From Manihot esculenta (Eukaryota; Streptophyta; Magnoliopsida; Malpighiales; Euphorbiaceae), in assembly GCF_001659605.2 (NCBI RefSeq), contig NC_035164.2, positions 6,809,622 through 6,873,621 on the forward strand: a stretch of 64,000 nucleotides of DNA, written 5' to 3'. A model generated the notes under the pieces. The model saw nothing but the letters and a program-made list of their open reading frames with translations, did no database searches and was not told the DNA's origin. Position numbers and translations under genes: made by a program. The stretch's first letter is position 1, and each line of letters opens with the position of its first letter. Of the stretch, positions 22,255 through 34,456 are shown piece after piece.

Positions 22255-24206
22255 ATTTTTTTTTACATAGTAAGAGGGTATTAAGCTCTAAAGCAAAGCC
22301 ATGAGACCATATAACCTCAACAGCATCAGCTTGTAAGTAATAACGAGTTTCCACATGAAGACATCAATTGACCATCTCTCCCCCCAGACGAGAGGCTAAA
22401 GCATTACCCCCTCAAGTGGAGTCTCCGGAACAATGTTCATCTCTTGAATCTCATTCGTTTTCAGATTCTTGTCAATATTAGGAGTAGAGGGATGCGGAAA
22501 TTGATTCTCCACATTAGGAAAATCGAGGTTACCATTTGCATGAGTGTTGGCATGGTTAGAAAAAATACCCCGGTTGGTAACAGTACGAGAAACCGAAGCA
22601 TATGTCTTCTCTCCAAAAACAAGGACATGTTCTGTCTCCTCCGCAGCTCTTCTAGGCTTAGAAACAATAGCCACTTTATTCAAAACTAAAGAAGAATTGG
22701 TAGGAGTAGAAGTAATATCTGTCCCAGTATCTCCAGCATCAGGTCTCACTGGGTTTTTACTGGCAGGTCTTTTAGTTTGCAGGCCACTAGAGGGAGGCCC
22801 AGCTCGGGATGAGCCCGTATTAATAGTATTAGAGTTGGGTAGTCGCATGGGCTCAACAGGAGCTGGCTCATTAATCTCCAAAGCAGCATATTGATTAGAA
22901 CCGTCCGTCAAAGGTTTTGTCCCTTTTTCCTTAGCAGAAAATTTCTCCTTAGAAGACTCCTTGTTGACTAGGACTTTGTTAGAGACTTTTTTGAAATTCC
23001 TCTTATCTTTTTTGACAAGCATCTAATCCCCATAATCATTGACAATCATCGGATTATTAGGGATTGCTCTTCCCTTATCCTTATCCAGATCAATCGGATC
23101 ATTGGCATGGGCTTTCCCCGCAAGATTACTGGCACCGCCAGAACCTCCCCTCACCGGGCACTTCTCGGCGTCATGGCCATATCTACCGCAACTGAAACAC
23201 ACCAGGTGGAGCCCTTCATATTCCACTGGTCTAATAAGTCGGCGAAGCTTGAATTTGGCCACTAAGGGTTTTTCCATGTTAATCTCAATGCAAATCCTGG
23301 CGTAGTGTCCTCTACTCACCATACTTGTATTGCGATCCACCTTAATAGGTTTTCCGAGCAAGCTCCCAATTCTCAAAAGGAACTCGTCATTTTAATATTC
23401 AATAGGTAAGCAAGGAATTCTGGCCCAGACTGTAAGTCGTTCTAAAGCATTAGAAGCATACGGATCAAACTCAGGATGCCATCGCCATACTATAAGATAG
23501 TGATTAGCAATCATCTAAGGTCCACCCAAAAGGGCATGATCATAGTCTTGCTTGCTAGTGAACTTTACTAAAAAATAGCCATTATCAAGAGCTATAACAT
23601 TGAAATGAGACTTCGGACGCCAAAGCTCAGAGATTCTTTTTGATAAATAAACATAACCAATCAAACGTCCCAAAAGTTTAAGGATCAAAGAGTTTCGCCA
23701 GGGCTGTCTAAGCCTGTTCTTTTCTTCTGGTGTTATTTTAACCCTAGGGGAAGTAGCATCCCCTCATCAACAGATTCACACGATACTTCACTCATTGCAT
23801 CATCATCAAAACAAGCATCCCTAATCCCCATATGTTGATTCAACAACGTGTCTTTGAAAGAAGATTTAGGGAGATCAGGCGTCTCCGGCTCCTTATCATC
23901 CCTCCTTGTCCCGCCATCCAAAACCTGGTGGTCTTCCTCGTCCAGGTAGTTAATCGGAGCATCATCCAACAGCTCTTTATGTTTTTTCCTTATACTATTG
24001 TCAATCAGATCGTCCTCCTCCATGGAGGTAGCATGTTTCGTTTGCCATCACTTCGATTACACCCTAACCAAGCTTAAAGACTCCAGGTATGTCCAAAATG
24101 GGATCCCAACATTAAACCAAAAACTTAAAAGAGTAAAATAGAAGAAAACTCAAACCCCAAGTCTTCTCTGCAGCCTCGATTCCTCTATTTTTAAAAATTA
24201 TTTAAA
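22255..24206 (-). mobile_element. LINE copy with ORF1 only
   Basis: About 1.95 kb on the minus strand between 17-bp direct repeats. From its 5' side (right): about 180 bp of leader, ORF1 (24023-22396), about 130 bp of 3' sequence and a short A-run (22255-22264 read on the minus strand). No endonuclease or reverse transcriptase sequence is present, although the 3' tail is. This implies loss of ORF2 either before or after insertion. Confidence 0.75.
22396..24023 (-). pseudogene. LINE ORF1 (DUF4283-type with CCHC zinc knuckle), broken
   Basis: ORF1 proteins of plant LINEs bind element RNA. Reading on the minus strand begins at ATG 24023 with an acidic segment. A one-base frameshift near 23735 leads into a DUF4283-like region (LGRLIGYVYLSKRISELW, then RLTVWARIPCLPIEY). 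A zinc knuckle CFSCGRYGHDAEKC lies near 23205-23160 and a Lys/Pro-rich tail follows to 22396. In-frame stops occur near 23518 (TAG), 23390 (TAA) and 23023-23025 (TAG). After the last stop 208 codons stay open. The knuckle plus the preceding fold is the usual signature of plant LINE ORF1 and related nucleic-acid-binding proteins. Confidence 0.8.
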
Positions 24207-24223
24207 ACTATAAAAATAAATAT

Positions 24224-25218
24224 TTAAAATAAAACAAATAGAGAATTTGAATTTAAAATTCCATCCATTTTTACATTTTAAATGTATAAAAAGACTAAAC
24301 AGACTATTTTAATTTGCACAAAATTTAACCTTTACAATTTTAATCTATTAATAAGGTAATTTTTGTTTTTAAATTCTATATTTAAGTAATTATTTAAAAT
24401 TTTGTATTTTTATAAAATAGAAGTCAGTAATAATAATTTTTCAAACCTTTAATCTACATAAAAGTTTGATGTAAAATGTGATTTTGAAAATATATATAAA
24501 AATATTTTAATATAATTGTCTTTCTAATTCATGGTAAAAGAATTTTGCATAATTATAAACCACAATATAAAAATTTAAGGATTTAGTAAAACAATCATTT
24601 ATATTTGATATTATTTTATAATTCTCAAAAAATTATTTTTTAAAAATAAATAATTATTTAGATGTAAAAATTATTTTGTTAATAAAATAAAATTTTAAAT
24701 TTAAAGATTAAATTATTCTAAATTGAAAGGAATTAATTTTAAAAAAGTGAATTTAAAGTGCAGGATCAATTTACTAATCAAAATAAATAATTGGAAAATT
24801 TATTAGGTAAAATTATTAATTAATTTTTAATTTTAAAAATTTATTAAAACGTCTTATATATTTAAAAAAATTTTATTTATTTTTATTAATTTTATAATTA
24901 AGTATTTTATTATTTAATTTTTATATTTTAAAAGAAATTATTATTAAACCATTTAATTTTATAAAAAAACTGCTACGTGGTCTTTCTGTATCAAAAAATT
25001 TCACTATTAAAATGAATAGATTTTTTTAAAATATTAAAAATATTTTAATATATTTTTTAAAACTGATTACTTGACTAAATAATAAATTTTTCTGAATAAT
25101 TTGGTTTTCCACGTGTCCATTGTTGATTTTGCTTGGGGTTTTTAGGCTTTTAGCTATCACCTAACTTTGCTTATTACACCCAACTCTCTCAGGTGAGACT
25201 TTCAGAAGAGGAGGGGAA
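24224..25218. other. AT-rich spacer and APH1 promoter region
   Basis: AT-rich DNA with no coding potential up to the APH1 start. The last 150 bp become less A/T-biased and contain the sequence CACGTGTCC (about 25112-25120), which includes a G-box-like core CACGTG, roughly 100 bp before the ATG. No clear TATA box can be singled out among the many A/T runs. Confidence 0.5.
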
Positions 25219-28200
25219 ATGACGATAGCAGCAGGAATCGGATACGCTCTGCTTGCTCTAGGACCTTCTCTTTCTCTCTTCGTCTCTGTCATCTCCAAGA
25301 AGCCGTTCTTGATCCTCACCGTTCTCTCCAGGTTCATATATTACAAATCCACCACTGACTTTCACTTTAATGTCTCCTTTTTCCATCTGTTATGTGTTTC
25401 ATTCCTATTGTTATCGACATTCCTAAGAAAAATTGTCAATTTGAAAGGAAAATTCAAGAAAAGAATTTTTTATTTGGTACATTGCATGTTGGGATAATTT
25501 GACTTTTAAATGAGGATTGAATTGCTAGGGTTTTCTGATTTTATGGATGCATTTCGACTTAAGTAGTTATGTAAAACTTTCGCGCCGGGGAGATTGATAG
25601 AAGCTCCCAGTTTTTTATGTCGCTAACCAAAAGTGGGGCTTTTGGTGAAGCTGTTTTCTTGTGTTTAAATACTGAAATGGGCATTTTTTTTTTATTCATT
25701 TCAATCTGTTTTTGCTGGCCTCTCATGGGTTTCTGCAATTAATTCATGTAGTACGCTTTTGTGGCTTGTAAGCCTCATTGTGTTATCCGGAGTTTGGAGG
25801 GCATTTCTTCCTCTGAAATCAACAATATGGTGGCCGTATGCATTACTTGTAGTTTCATCAGTCAGTTTCCAGGAAGGGCTTCGGATTCTTTTTTGGAAAG
25901 TTTACAAGTAAGTTTATATCCCTCTCCCTTTGCCTAGTATATATATATATATATTTTTTTTTTGGGGGGGGGGGGGGGTGGCAAACTAAAAATCATGGAT
26001 GAGCATAGTAACATATTGTATTATTGTTATTTATAAATAATTTCTTTTGTTCATTTAACAAATGCAATTAACTTTTAGATTTATTTGTTATTTTTCAAAT
26101 ATTTACAATTTATAAGTAAAAAATAAAATAAACTTTGAATGGGATTTACACATGCAATGAAATAACATCATTGTTTTACAATTTTAGTGTTATTATTGTT
26201 CATACTCCAAATTTCTTAAAGGCATTCCGCTATTTTTTTTAAATTAAATTATATGTACTTTCTTTATTAATCAACCATATTAGAACACGGATAATATTGC
26301 TATTTCATGAACTAAATGAAATCAATATCGGAAATTTGAAATGGGAATAAACACACGGACAATTTTATTACATTCTTACTTTTTATTAAAAATGTCACAA
26401 TATAATCATTTGGGGGGCCAATGAATAAATTCCACTCTCTTTTAACCTCAATGGGCTTTTGTAGTATGAATGTGGCTATGGATTAGTTTGTGGTGAACTT
26501 CTAGAGTCCTCTACAGATAATCTGGTTTTTGTAACATCATCCTTTTTTTTTTTGGTTTAAAAAAAAGGAAAAGAAAAGTGTAACATCATTTTGTTGTGGA
26601 CTTTTATAGGCGTTTGGAAGACATATTGGATGCTTTTGCTGATAGGGTCTCCAAACCACGCTTATTTCTGACAGATAAGATGCTGATTGCTCTGGGTAGG
26701 CTCAGAAAGACTATCTTTGCTTTTATATTGCCAATTTCTATAGACCTACAACTTCCCTTTAAAATTGAAACTTTGAAAGTTTAAACTTCCCTTTTCTCGG
26801 TTTTCTCCAAATATCGGTTTATTTATGTTCATATATAGTATAGTTCCTCAACAGTGTGTCTTGCCTTTAGCTGTTCTCAGCAACATGAGGAGTGTCTATT
26901 GATCCTTCATAACAAAACTCTAGGTTTTATTGACTGTCCTGTGTTAAACAATTTCATCTAATGTTCATAAACATTTTCGAGCTTTTGCTGGGCAAGGATT
27001 TAGCAATGCTGACCTCATGGTGAATTTCAACTGACAGTGTGCGCATGTAAAGCCACGTAGCTAGTCAGATGAGGATCTAACAAAGAGTTGGGAGATGGGA
27101 ATATTCTCATAATGTTGTCATATATCAAATACAAGTGCCACGTGCTTGTGGCACTTTTTTTACATACTACAAATTGAAAAAAGATCACTATGCCTGTTTG
27201 TCTCTATGCATTTTTTAGATAATTTAATGTGTGAGATGTTGTTGCTTAATCCATTGTGCAGCTGGTGGTTTAGGTCATGGTGTAGCCCATGCCGTGTTCT
27301 TTTGTCTTAGCCTCTTAACACCAGCATTTGGCCCGGCAACATTCTTTGTTGATAGTTGTTCGCAGATACCATTTTTTCTCGTTTCTGGTAAGTTTTTGAT
27401 AGAAGTATGTTGAATTGATTTATTTAATTTGGACACTGCAATTATTTAAGCACATCATGCAATATATTAACTTATTTGTTTATTAGGCGACTAAGTAGAT
27501 TAGGAGTGGTTAAGGGGGTTACTGATGTGGAATTTCTGATGAATTAAGTTTGATTTGAGTATCCAGTAGTGAGCAAATATATTAAAAAAATAATTTGAAG
27601 TTTTGTTCATTTTCTCTAACTATTTTAGTCTTACATTGCAGCTATTATTGCTCTTGCATTCGTTACTATTCACACTTTCTCAATGGTTATCGCATTTAAT
27701 GGGTATGCAGAAGGGAACAAAGTAGATCAATTTTTTGTCCCCGTAGTTCATCTTGTTGCAGGATTGGTGGTAAAGCAAAAAACTCTCTTCTTTGCATATC
27801 CATTCCATATACTATGTATGAACTTATCCGGATTTAAATTTGGTATGTGCATGGCAAGCTAAAATTATGAAACGAATAATTTCTTAACAGCAATATTGTA
27901 GCACCAATTCTGTTATATATTGCATAGGCTTGGCAATCCAATCAGTGGACCTTAACATTGGAAATTTTGGAACTTTGAGTAATTGAATTATATGTTGGTA
28001 TGTGATTGTTGTAGGCTACAGTTTTTGCTTCAGAAAATCAAAATCTCTTAAATGTATTTTTAGCAGTGCCTTTTTCTTTTGTACAACAATGACAGTAGAT
28101 ATGGTTATGTTAGTAAACTAAAATGCTACATAAAAATAGTCTGAGAAGGGGGACGGGACAATACAATGATATATACTGACATAGTATGCATGTGCATGCT

Positions 28201-28780
28201 CATGTATGAAATTCTTTCCCTTGTATAGATAGGCCCACTTTCACTTGATTTAGGATTTGAAATTCAGTGTGGAATCAATTAAAACTAGTTTGAAAAAGGT
28301 GAGTGAACCTTGGAAATCTCAGTTGGAGACTTGGTGTTGCAGTTTTAAAAATTTTGCTGAAGCTAGGGCAGGAGAGAGAGAGAGAGAGAAGATTATATGA
28401 GTACAGCTATATAGGCGACCTTTTATGATTGATCTTTTCTGAAATATCTGTTTCAACTGGGAAGATTACTTGGGATATTTTATCTTGCACCTAGACTGTG
28501 ATAGATTATGACTTGTGAGTAATTGCTAATATTTTACATTCTTTGGGGTTGGACTATTGTTTAATTTTTTTAACCTCAATGTGTCATTGCTTGTATTTTA
28601 TTTGCAGCTGCAGCTTGAATTACTAACTTCTCATAATAATTTTTGTAGACACTGGCCAATTTAGCATCTGGGGGTTGCATTGTTGGGATTCCTCTTCTTT
28701 ATCTTATGGCAATATTGACCTTATTGCATTGTGGGAAAATGGTGTGGAGAAGATTATCAGAAAATGTAAGCACACAATGA
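25219..28780 (+). CDS. APH1: APH-1, gamma-secretase complex subunit (six exons)
   Basis: APH-1 is the multi-pass scaffold of gamma-secretase, the intramembrane aspartyl protease that also contains presenilin, nicastrin and PEN-2, acting in endomembranes. Exons: 25219-25331, 25752-25907, 26610-26695, 27262-27387, 27642-27769, 28649-28780. All introns are GT-AG and the phases join into 246 codons, near the usual plant length of about 250. About seven hydrophobic segments are predicted. The fourth carries GLGHGVAH, with glycines at 121 and 125. The conserved histidines fall at residues 171 (in IHTFSMVI) and 197 (in VVHLVAGL), the numbers known for human APH-1A. The ATG opens [20 protein letters not shown], a typical plant start. 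A GTAAGC overlaps the last codons and could act as a donor for a variant 3' end. No disabling change is seen. It faces the methyltransferase gene tail to tail, 787 bp apart. Confidence 0.95.
25937..25979. repeat. Simple repeats in APH1 intron 2
   Basis: (TA)n followed by a T run and a run of about 15 G. Such G homopolymers are prone to assembly errors. Confidence 0.9.
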
Positions 28781-29567
28781 TAAATAGTGAAAATATTTTT
28801 GTAAAGTCTCATCATCTTTATTCCAGGCGGTAGTGTGATTTCCTCCTGTGGAATGGTAAAAGCAATAGCTCCCAAGACATGTACTTTGCAGATGAAAGAA
28901 GTGTTATATTTATATTGTGAGAGTACGCCACAGGTTCCAAGTACGTACATTGTTTCTAGTTTTATCATATCTCAGAAACACAGAAGCTCGAGAAACAATT
29001 CAAAGATGATGTTTTGTAATAGATTGTGCAGCTCAATTCCTGATATGAATTCCTATTTCAACTTGCAATTCTGTACTTGGCTTTTTGGGAAGATAATAAT
29101 TGATATTGCAATCCAATTGTGTAACATGGAGCCTTCTACATTCCAGCAAGCATCTTATTTTCTTCTTCCTCCTATTATTGTCTTTTTCTTACCCAGTTGA
29201 GATGTGATGATTGCATTAAGATGTGTAAAGACACGATCTAATGTGTCGTATCAAACATATATTATTCCATATTCAAATTTCATAGTAAATAATCCAAGAA
29301 GAGAAGGGGTACAAACATTATTTGAACCTCAGATTTTAATAAAAGATTTGATTTACAAACAAAATTGTATAGAATCTGAAGAATTGGAAAAAAAAAAAAA
29401 GTAAAAAAGCCAGCAAAATTAGATGCCTGCTAAGTAAACATTTATATTGCAATTTCATTATTATGAAAAGAAAAGTAAAGGACACTTGTGATCTATAATA
29501 TACAAAATAGTATTTGGAGCAAAACAGAATCCGAAAATTGTGACAGTTAGTAGCTACTCTTTGATGT
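28781..29567. other. Convergent intergenic region of APH1 and HPM1-like gene
   Basis: Holds the 3' untranslated parts of both genes. Short open stretches here show no family resemblance and look incidental. A/T-rich words that could serve in 3' end formation are present on both strands (for example AATAAAAG at 29338), but none can be assigned. Confidence 0.6.
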
Positions 29568-32500
29568 TCACTTGAGAAAGAACTTCCAAACATCTCTCTC
29601 AGACATCTCCTTCACTAAATGAGCTCCAAAAATGCCCTCTTCGTCTACTAGACCTTTCAGGTGTCTTGCTCCATTATTGAAGCCAACATAATTTCTCTTT
29701 GTTGCCAAGTATAATACTCCATATGGTGGCCTCAAGCACTAGTTTATCCAAAAATAAATAGATAAAATTAATTACTCAATAATAAAAAAAAAAAAACTAC
29801 ATAGAACACACTCTTTATCCTGCAAATTTTGATGTATTAAAACATTGTTCACAGGTAATCATCTATTCATATCTATCATCCATGCAATTTTTCTACTTAA
29901 ATCAGATACTAACAAGGGTAAGATATATATATAACATTGGATGTTTTATACTCTACAAAAGTATGAACAGAAGATCAAGATCAACACCGTTCGATGAAAT
30001 AGAATACTCGACAGAACTGGTCTGACACTATATAGTTACCAATAAACATCAATTCCAGAGAACGATTTCAACCAGAAAAGATAGTAAAGGGTAGAGGAAC
30101 AAATTGCAGGCATAAAAAGAGCACTTGTTTTCACCTTCATAAATGGATTGGTAATGCAGATAGTGCTTTCTACATAAACAAAAATACCAGGAAGCAGCCA
30201 ACTAACCTTTTTAATGAGAGCATATAGCTTCTTCAAAGAGGTCACCGAGTATGGGATATCTGTCATCAGAATAACATCATACCCACCTTCACCATGATCT
30301 ATCTCACTGGCCCTCTCCCATGCACGGCTCCCTGAAAGCTTTCTTGATTGCCTTGAGGAAGTTTCCTGACCTATGACGCTACCATCTTGGCTACTACATC
30401 CATCCATGAAATCCTCCTCAGAGAAGCTCAGGCTCATTCCTGTTGTCACTTCAAAGGCATCATTCCTCACAATAGATAAGACTGCTGGAAGTTCTTCCCA
30501 ATCTCCAGCATAGAAATGCACTGATGGGGAAAGAGGATGTCTTGAAGGAGTAAGAGGGCTCTCTGGCTGTCGGCTCTGGCTGTCCCGAGCTTGCTCAAGA
30601 TTAGCAAGGACATTTGGTATAGTTGTGCACCTTACGGTTTCTGCATTAAGGTCTTGAAAGTGCACCATGCAAGCTCCCTGTAAAACAGTTGATCAGCTTC
30701 AAATGAACCAATTTCATCGAAGATATCATAAAAAGTTTATACTCTTCATGTCTTAATTAGGAAAAGATAAAAGAAAGCCGTGAGAAGAAAAAAAAAATCA
30801 GTCTCATTCAATTCATTGGTCTGTACAACAATGGCACTTTAAATTATATAATTTAAGCTTAAAACGACCAGAGCTACTCAGATTTGAAGGGATTGAAGTC
30901 AGTTTTATTTGAATTATTTATGTATTGCACAAGTGCTTTCAACCGTGAAACAGGATCTGACACATGTTAGCTATATCAGAAATTGGGATAGTCATATGGC
31001 TTTCCATCATAAGAGAAACTCTGTAGAACAAGTGGTTTTCCGGAAAAATGTACTTAATAATCAAGACAGTATGGAAAATCTCCACATTTCAACAATATCA
31101 TGACAACTAGTTGTTCCCACAATAAATAAATAAAAGATTTGAGTTCAAGATATATGGAATATCTCCAGATTTCAACAATATTCTCGAGAACTAGTTGCTC
31201 CCACAAATAAATAAATAAAAGCTTTTGAATTTTCTTGTAGTCACAAGCTAGTTAACGTTGACAAACGGAGTCTGACAAGAAATATGCCATGTATTCACAT
31301 GTTTGACTTTTGATACAATAGTAACTTGAGAATCAATGCATAATAGGAGGAGTATTGTGATATAGTCAATGGCATATACCTTGAGGCAAGCGAAAATCCC
31401 TGGAAGTCCATAGCCACAACCAAGCTGTAAAAATACAAATAAAAAGATAGACCGTCAGCTGAAACTGTTCATCACTTCAGACTAAAAAAAGGCTTATGGG
31501 AGCTGCGATATCAAGAAAAGCTTGTGGGTCTTAAATATCCTCAGGAAAGGAAAAAGTAATTGATCGTTCAATAACGACCAGTGAGCACTAATAAGAAAAT
31601 CTAAGGAAATTCAGAGGCACCATCAGGACAGTAGTCTGAATCCAAAACCAGTTGAACGAATACATAAATATATCTTTCTAATCTCAGGCACCAAAAAGCT
31701 ATTTTTTCAAATGTCTAAATAACAAATAATAAATTTTGAATTAGGTCTAATCCAGGCAATGCCAGCCAATTGCTTTCATCTATTATAACACCACCCAGAA
31801 AAAAACAAAATCAAAGAACATGGAAATTAGTGCAGGCTATAATGAAGTTTTCTTCTTTGCCAGTAAGATATAGATGAAAATATGTCAATCTGGCTTAATC
31901 TATAGACAAAGCCAGCCAGCCAACTCTCCTCCATGCAATATAATCCTACCGAAAGAACTTATTTTTCATAGCATCTGTCCATTTAAAATATATAATGTAT
32001 TACCGATACAGGCTTTTGCCAATAATTAAGAATGTCTATCCGTGTGCCACATATGTATGTGTTACAGCCAGTTCTGTAACTTATTCAGCTTATCTAGACC
32101 ATTAATGCAACAGGGAAGACCCTAAAACATAAAGCCACAGCATAGAAAAATCAAGTAGCAAAATTTTCTCATTAACTTAATTACCTCAAGTACCCTCTTG
32201 CCTCTAAAACTCAGTTGCCCATCGCGAAGCTCATGCTTAAGGACATTTACAAGATCAATAGAGCTATCCCAAGATTTCACGGACCCTACAAAACCAGAAG
32301 GGTCTAGCCATCACCAATAGATCCAATCTTCAATTTTTATTTTTCCACTTTAAGTCATTGTGTAGTGCATAATAAGTAACCATACGTTTAGTTAAAATCA
32401 CAGAAAATTTGAATTGAACAATTTCATTTTGGAGTGCATTCTGGAAATCAGATATACTGACCATCAGTTTTTGAGGATATCATTTCAGAACCAGTGAACC

Positions 32501-33129
32501 CAATAATATCAGCAACATTAACTTTTCCCTGTAAGAAAAATTTAGGTGTGCAAATTGCAAGAAATTAAATCAGGGTGAAAGAAAATGTTCTTTTTAAGCC
32601 ATCAACTGCAACATTCAGAAGTTATAGAAAAAGGGTTTATAAGAAATAATCACAAAAGGAAATTCTCATTGCTACTAGTCTTTGGCCAAAAAGACAACCA
32701 ATTGCAACATATAAAAGAAATCAGTAAAGAAGGATTTTACATACCTTGAACACATTAAGGCCTTGTAGTTCTACATTCTCCGCAGCATACTTGTAAAGGT
32801 GTGCCATCTGCAAATCAGAAAATAGGACATATGAATCAAGGAAAAATCACAAACGCCCCCTCCCCACCAAAAAATAGAAGTCAAACAACCTTGTGAAAAC
32901 GGTAATTCTTAGCTTCATTACTTTTTATTAGATGATACTCTCGTATTTAGGTTAACTGAGGGTTGATACTTGAAAATAAGAAGAGGAGGCCTACCTTTGA
33001 AGGGAGAATCTCAACTGCAGGAGAAGGGAGATGCATGTCTCTATCTGAAACATTGGTGATGCTGTGACTCACTCGGTCATGAGGCACCAAGCCAGCTAAG
33101 CACTGTGAAAGCAATGATGGTGCACGCAT
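29568..33129 (-). CDS. Histidine protein methyltransferase 1-like (METTL18/HPM1 family), seven coding exons
   Basis: A SAM-dependent methyltransferase of the METTL18/HPM1 family, whose yeast and human members methylate a histidine of ribosomal protein uL3; the plant substrate is not shown here. Coding exons, 5' to 3' on the minus strand: 33129-32995, 32807-32745, 32528-32462, 32285-32185, 31424-31380, 30677-30207, 29738-29568. All have GT-AG borders and join to 350 codons, close to the length expected for plant homologues. SAM motif I is LGCGYGLPG (residues 123-131). The acidic residue after strand 2 is in VHFQDLNAE (Asp146). A later motif is YDVILMTDIPYS. Residues about 160-235 form a Ser-rich insert before that motif. 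The protein ends in KFFLK. A 5' UTR exon probably ends at 33888 (donor GTGAGTG) and splices to 33172. No lesions were found. Confidence 0.92.
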
Positions 33130-33172
33130 TGTGCCTTATTTCTTAAAAAGTGTTCCTGATCAAGAACACAAC

Positions 33173-33887
33173 CTGCAAACAACAACACTTCATTATCATT
33201 AATCTATTAAGGAATTTGAGCTACAGCACAATATACAGAATTCATAGAAATTGAAAACATCAACCATTCAATATCATCCAGTAAACTAACAAGAAAACTA
33301 AGGGGAGAGAGAGGGAGAAAAAAAGTGGGGATGGGGTAAAAAATAAGAGAGAGTGGATTATTCAAAGACCATAAAAAAGGTATCACGTATGCAATCCCAA
33401 TCCAACACAGTAAGACATGAGAAAATAACTGTGTGCACTTTACAAACACTTGAATATCCTCATAATCTGAATGATAAATAAAATATTGAAAAAAGACGTA
33501 TATAAAAAAACACTGTAGATCTCCCATATAGCAAGGCAAGCAAAACAACATCACATGCATTCAAGAGACAAAAATAATCAATGAATTAAAAATGAATAAT
33601 CAGCAAGATTAATGAAAAATCAACAAGAAAAAGCAAAGAACTGGAAGAATCAAGAATCTGCACCTAATCAATGTCTATAGACCCAAGAACTTTCAAGGCT
33701 GTATTGAAATTGAACACTATGAAAATCCAAAAAAACAAAATTATAACCCCCCCCCCCCCCACCTCTTGAAATACCTTCAAGAACAAAACCCAGAAACCAG
33801 AATCATGCCATATGCGAAAAAATAAAAAATTCAGCAATTTACATATGCGTTAAAGAACTCAAATCACCCACGAATACAAACACTCAC
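33173..33887 (-). other. Probable 5' UTR intron of the HPM1-like gene
   Basis: On the minus strand a strong donor (CTGG then GTGAGTGTTT) at 33888/33887 and an acceptor (TTTGCAG then GTTGTG) at 33173/33172 bracket a 715-bp non-coding stretch before the start codon at 33129. It contains a run of 14 C at 33747-33760. Transcript data would be needed to prove it. Confidence 0.55.
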
Positions 33888-33915
33888 CCAGAACGAAGAA
33901 GAGAGAGAGAGCAAT

Positions 33916-34456
33916 GATTTATGAGCAGGAATTTCTCTATAGAAAAAATTAAGTTGCAACAAAGAGACCTCTTATTTTATAATGTGCAAAAACTAAAGAA
34001 GATCAATGGAAGTCTGCAAATTCAGAAAAAAAAAGGATTACATTTGAAGTCAAGAAAAGGACTCTCCACCAAATACCAAATAGGAAACACAGAGAAAAGA
34101 AGCTTCTGAATCAGGAACTGGAACTGTAACAGCTGTTTTATTCCCATAATGCCCTTGAGCATTTCCTATAATAATGAGATTGGCCCCTACTATGTTCCTA
34201 ATAATTAGATTGGTCCCATTGTATAAGATGTTTTGGACAAAAAGGGTAATTTAATCATTTCATTTTTTGGTAATATCCATAAATAATAAATTTTGTTTCC
34301 TCACATTTCTATTTTTATTTATTTATTTATTTATTTTGTGTGAAAGTCGCTTTTCGGCTTTAATTTGTCAAATATTGAAAATGTGTGTATATATGTTCAC
34401 ATCATAAGGTTATATAAAAACAGAATAAATTATATTATATCGTGTTACATGTTATG
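33916..34456. other. Promoter-side spacer of the HPM1-like gene
   Basis: About 540 bp with no coding potential. It contains a near-repeat of CCTATRATAATGAGATTGGYCCC-like words around 34165-34220, and becomes A/T-rich towards the MITE that follows. No confident promoter motif was found. Confidence 0.5.
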
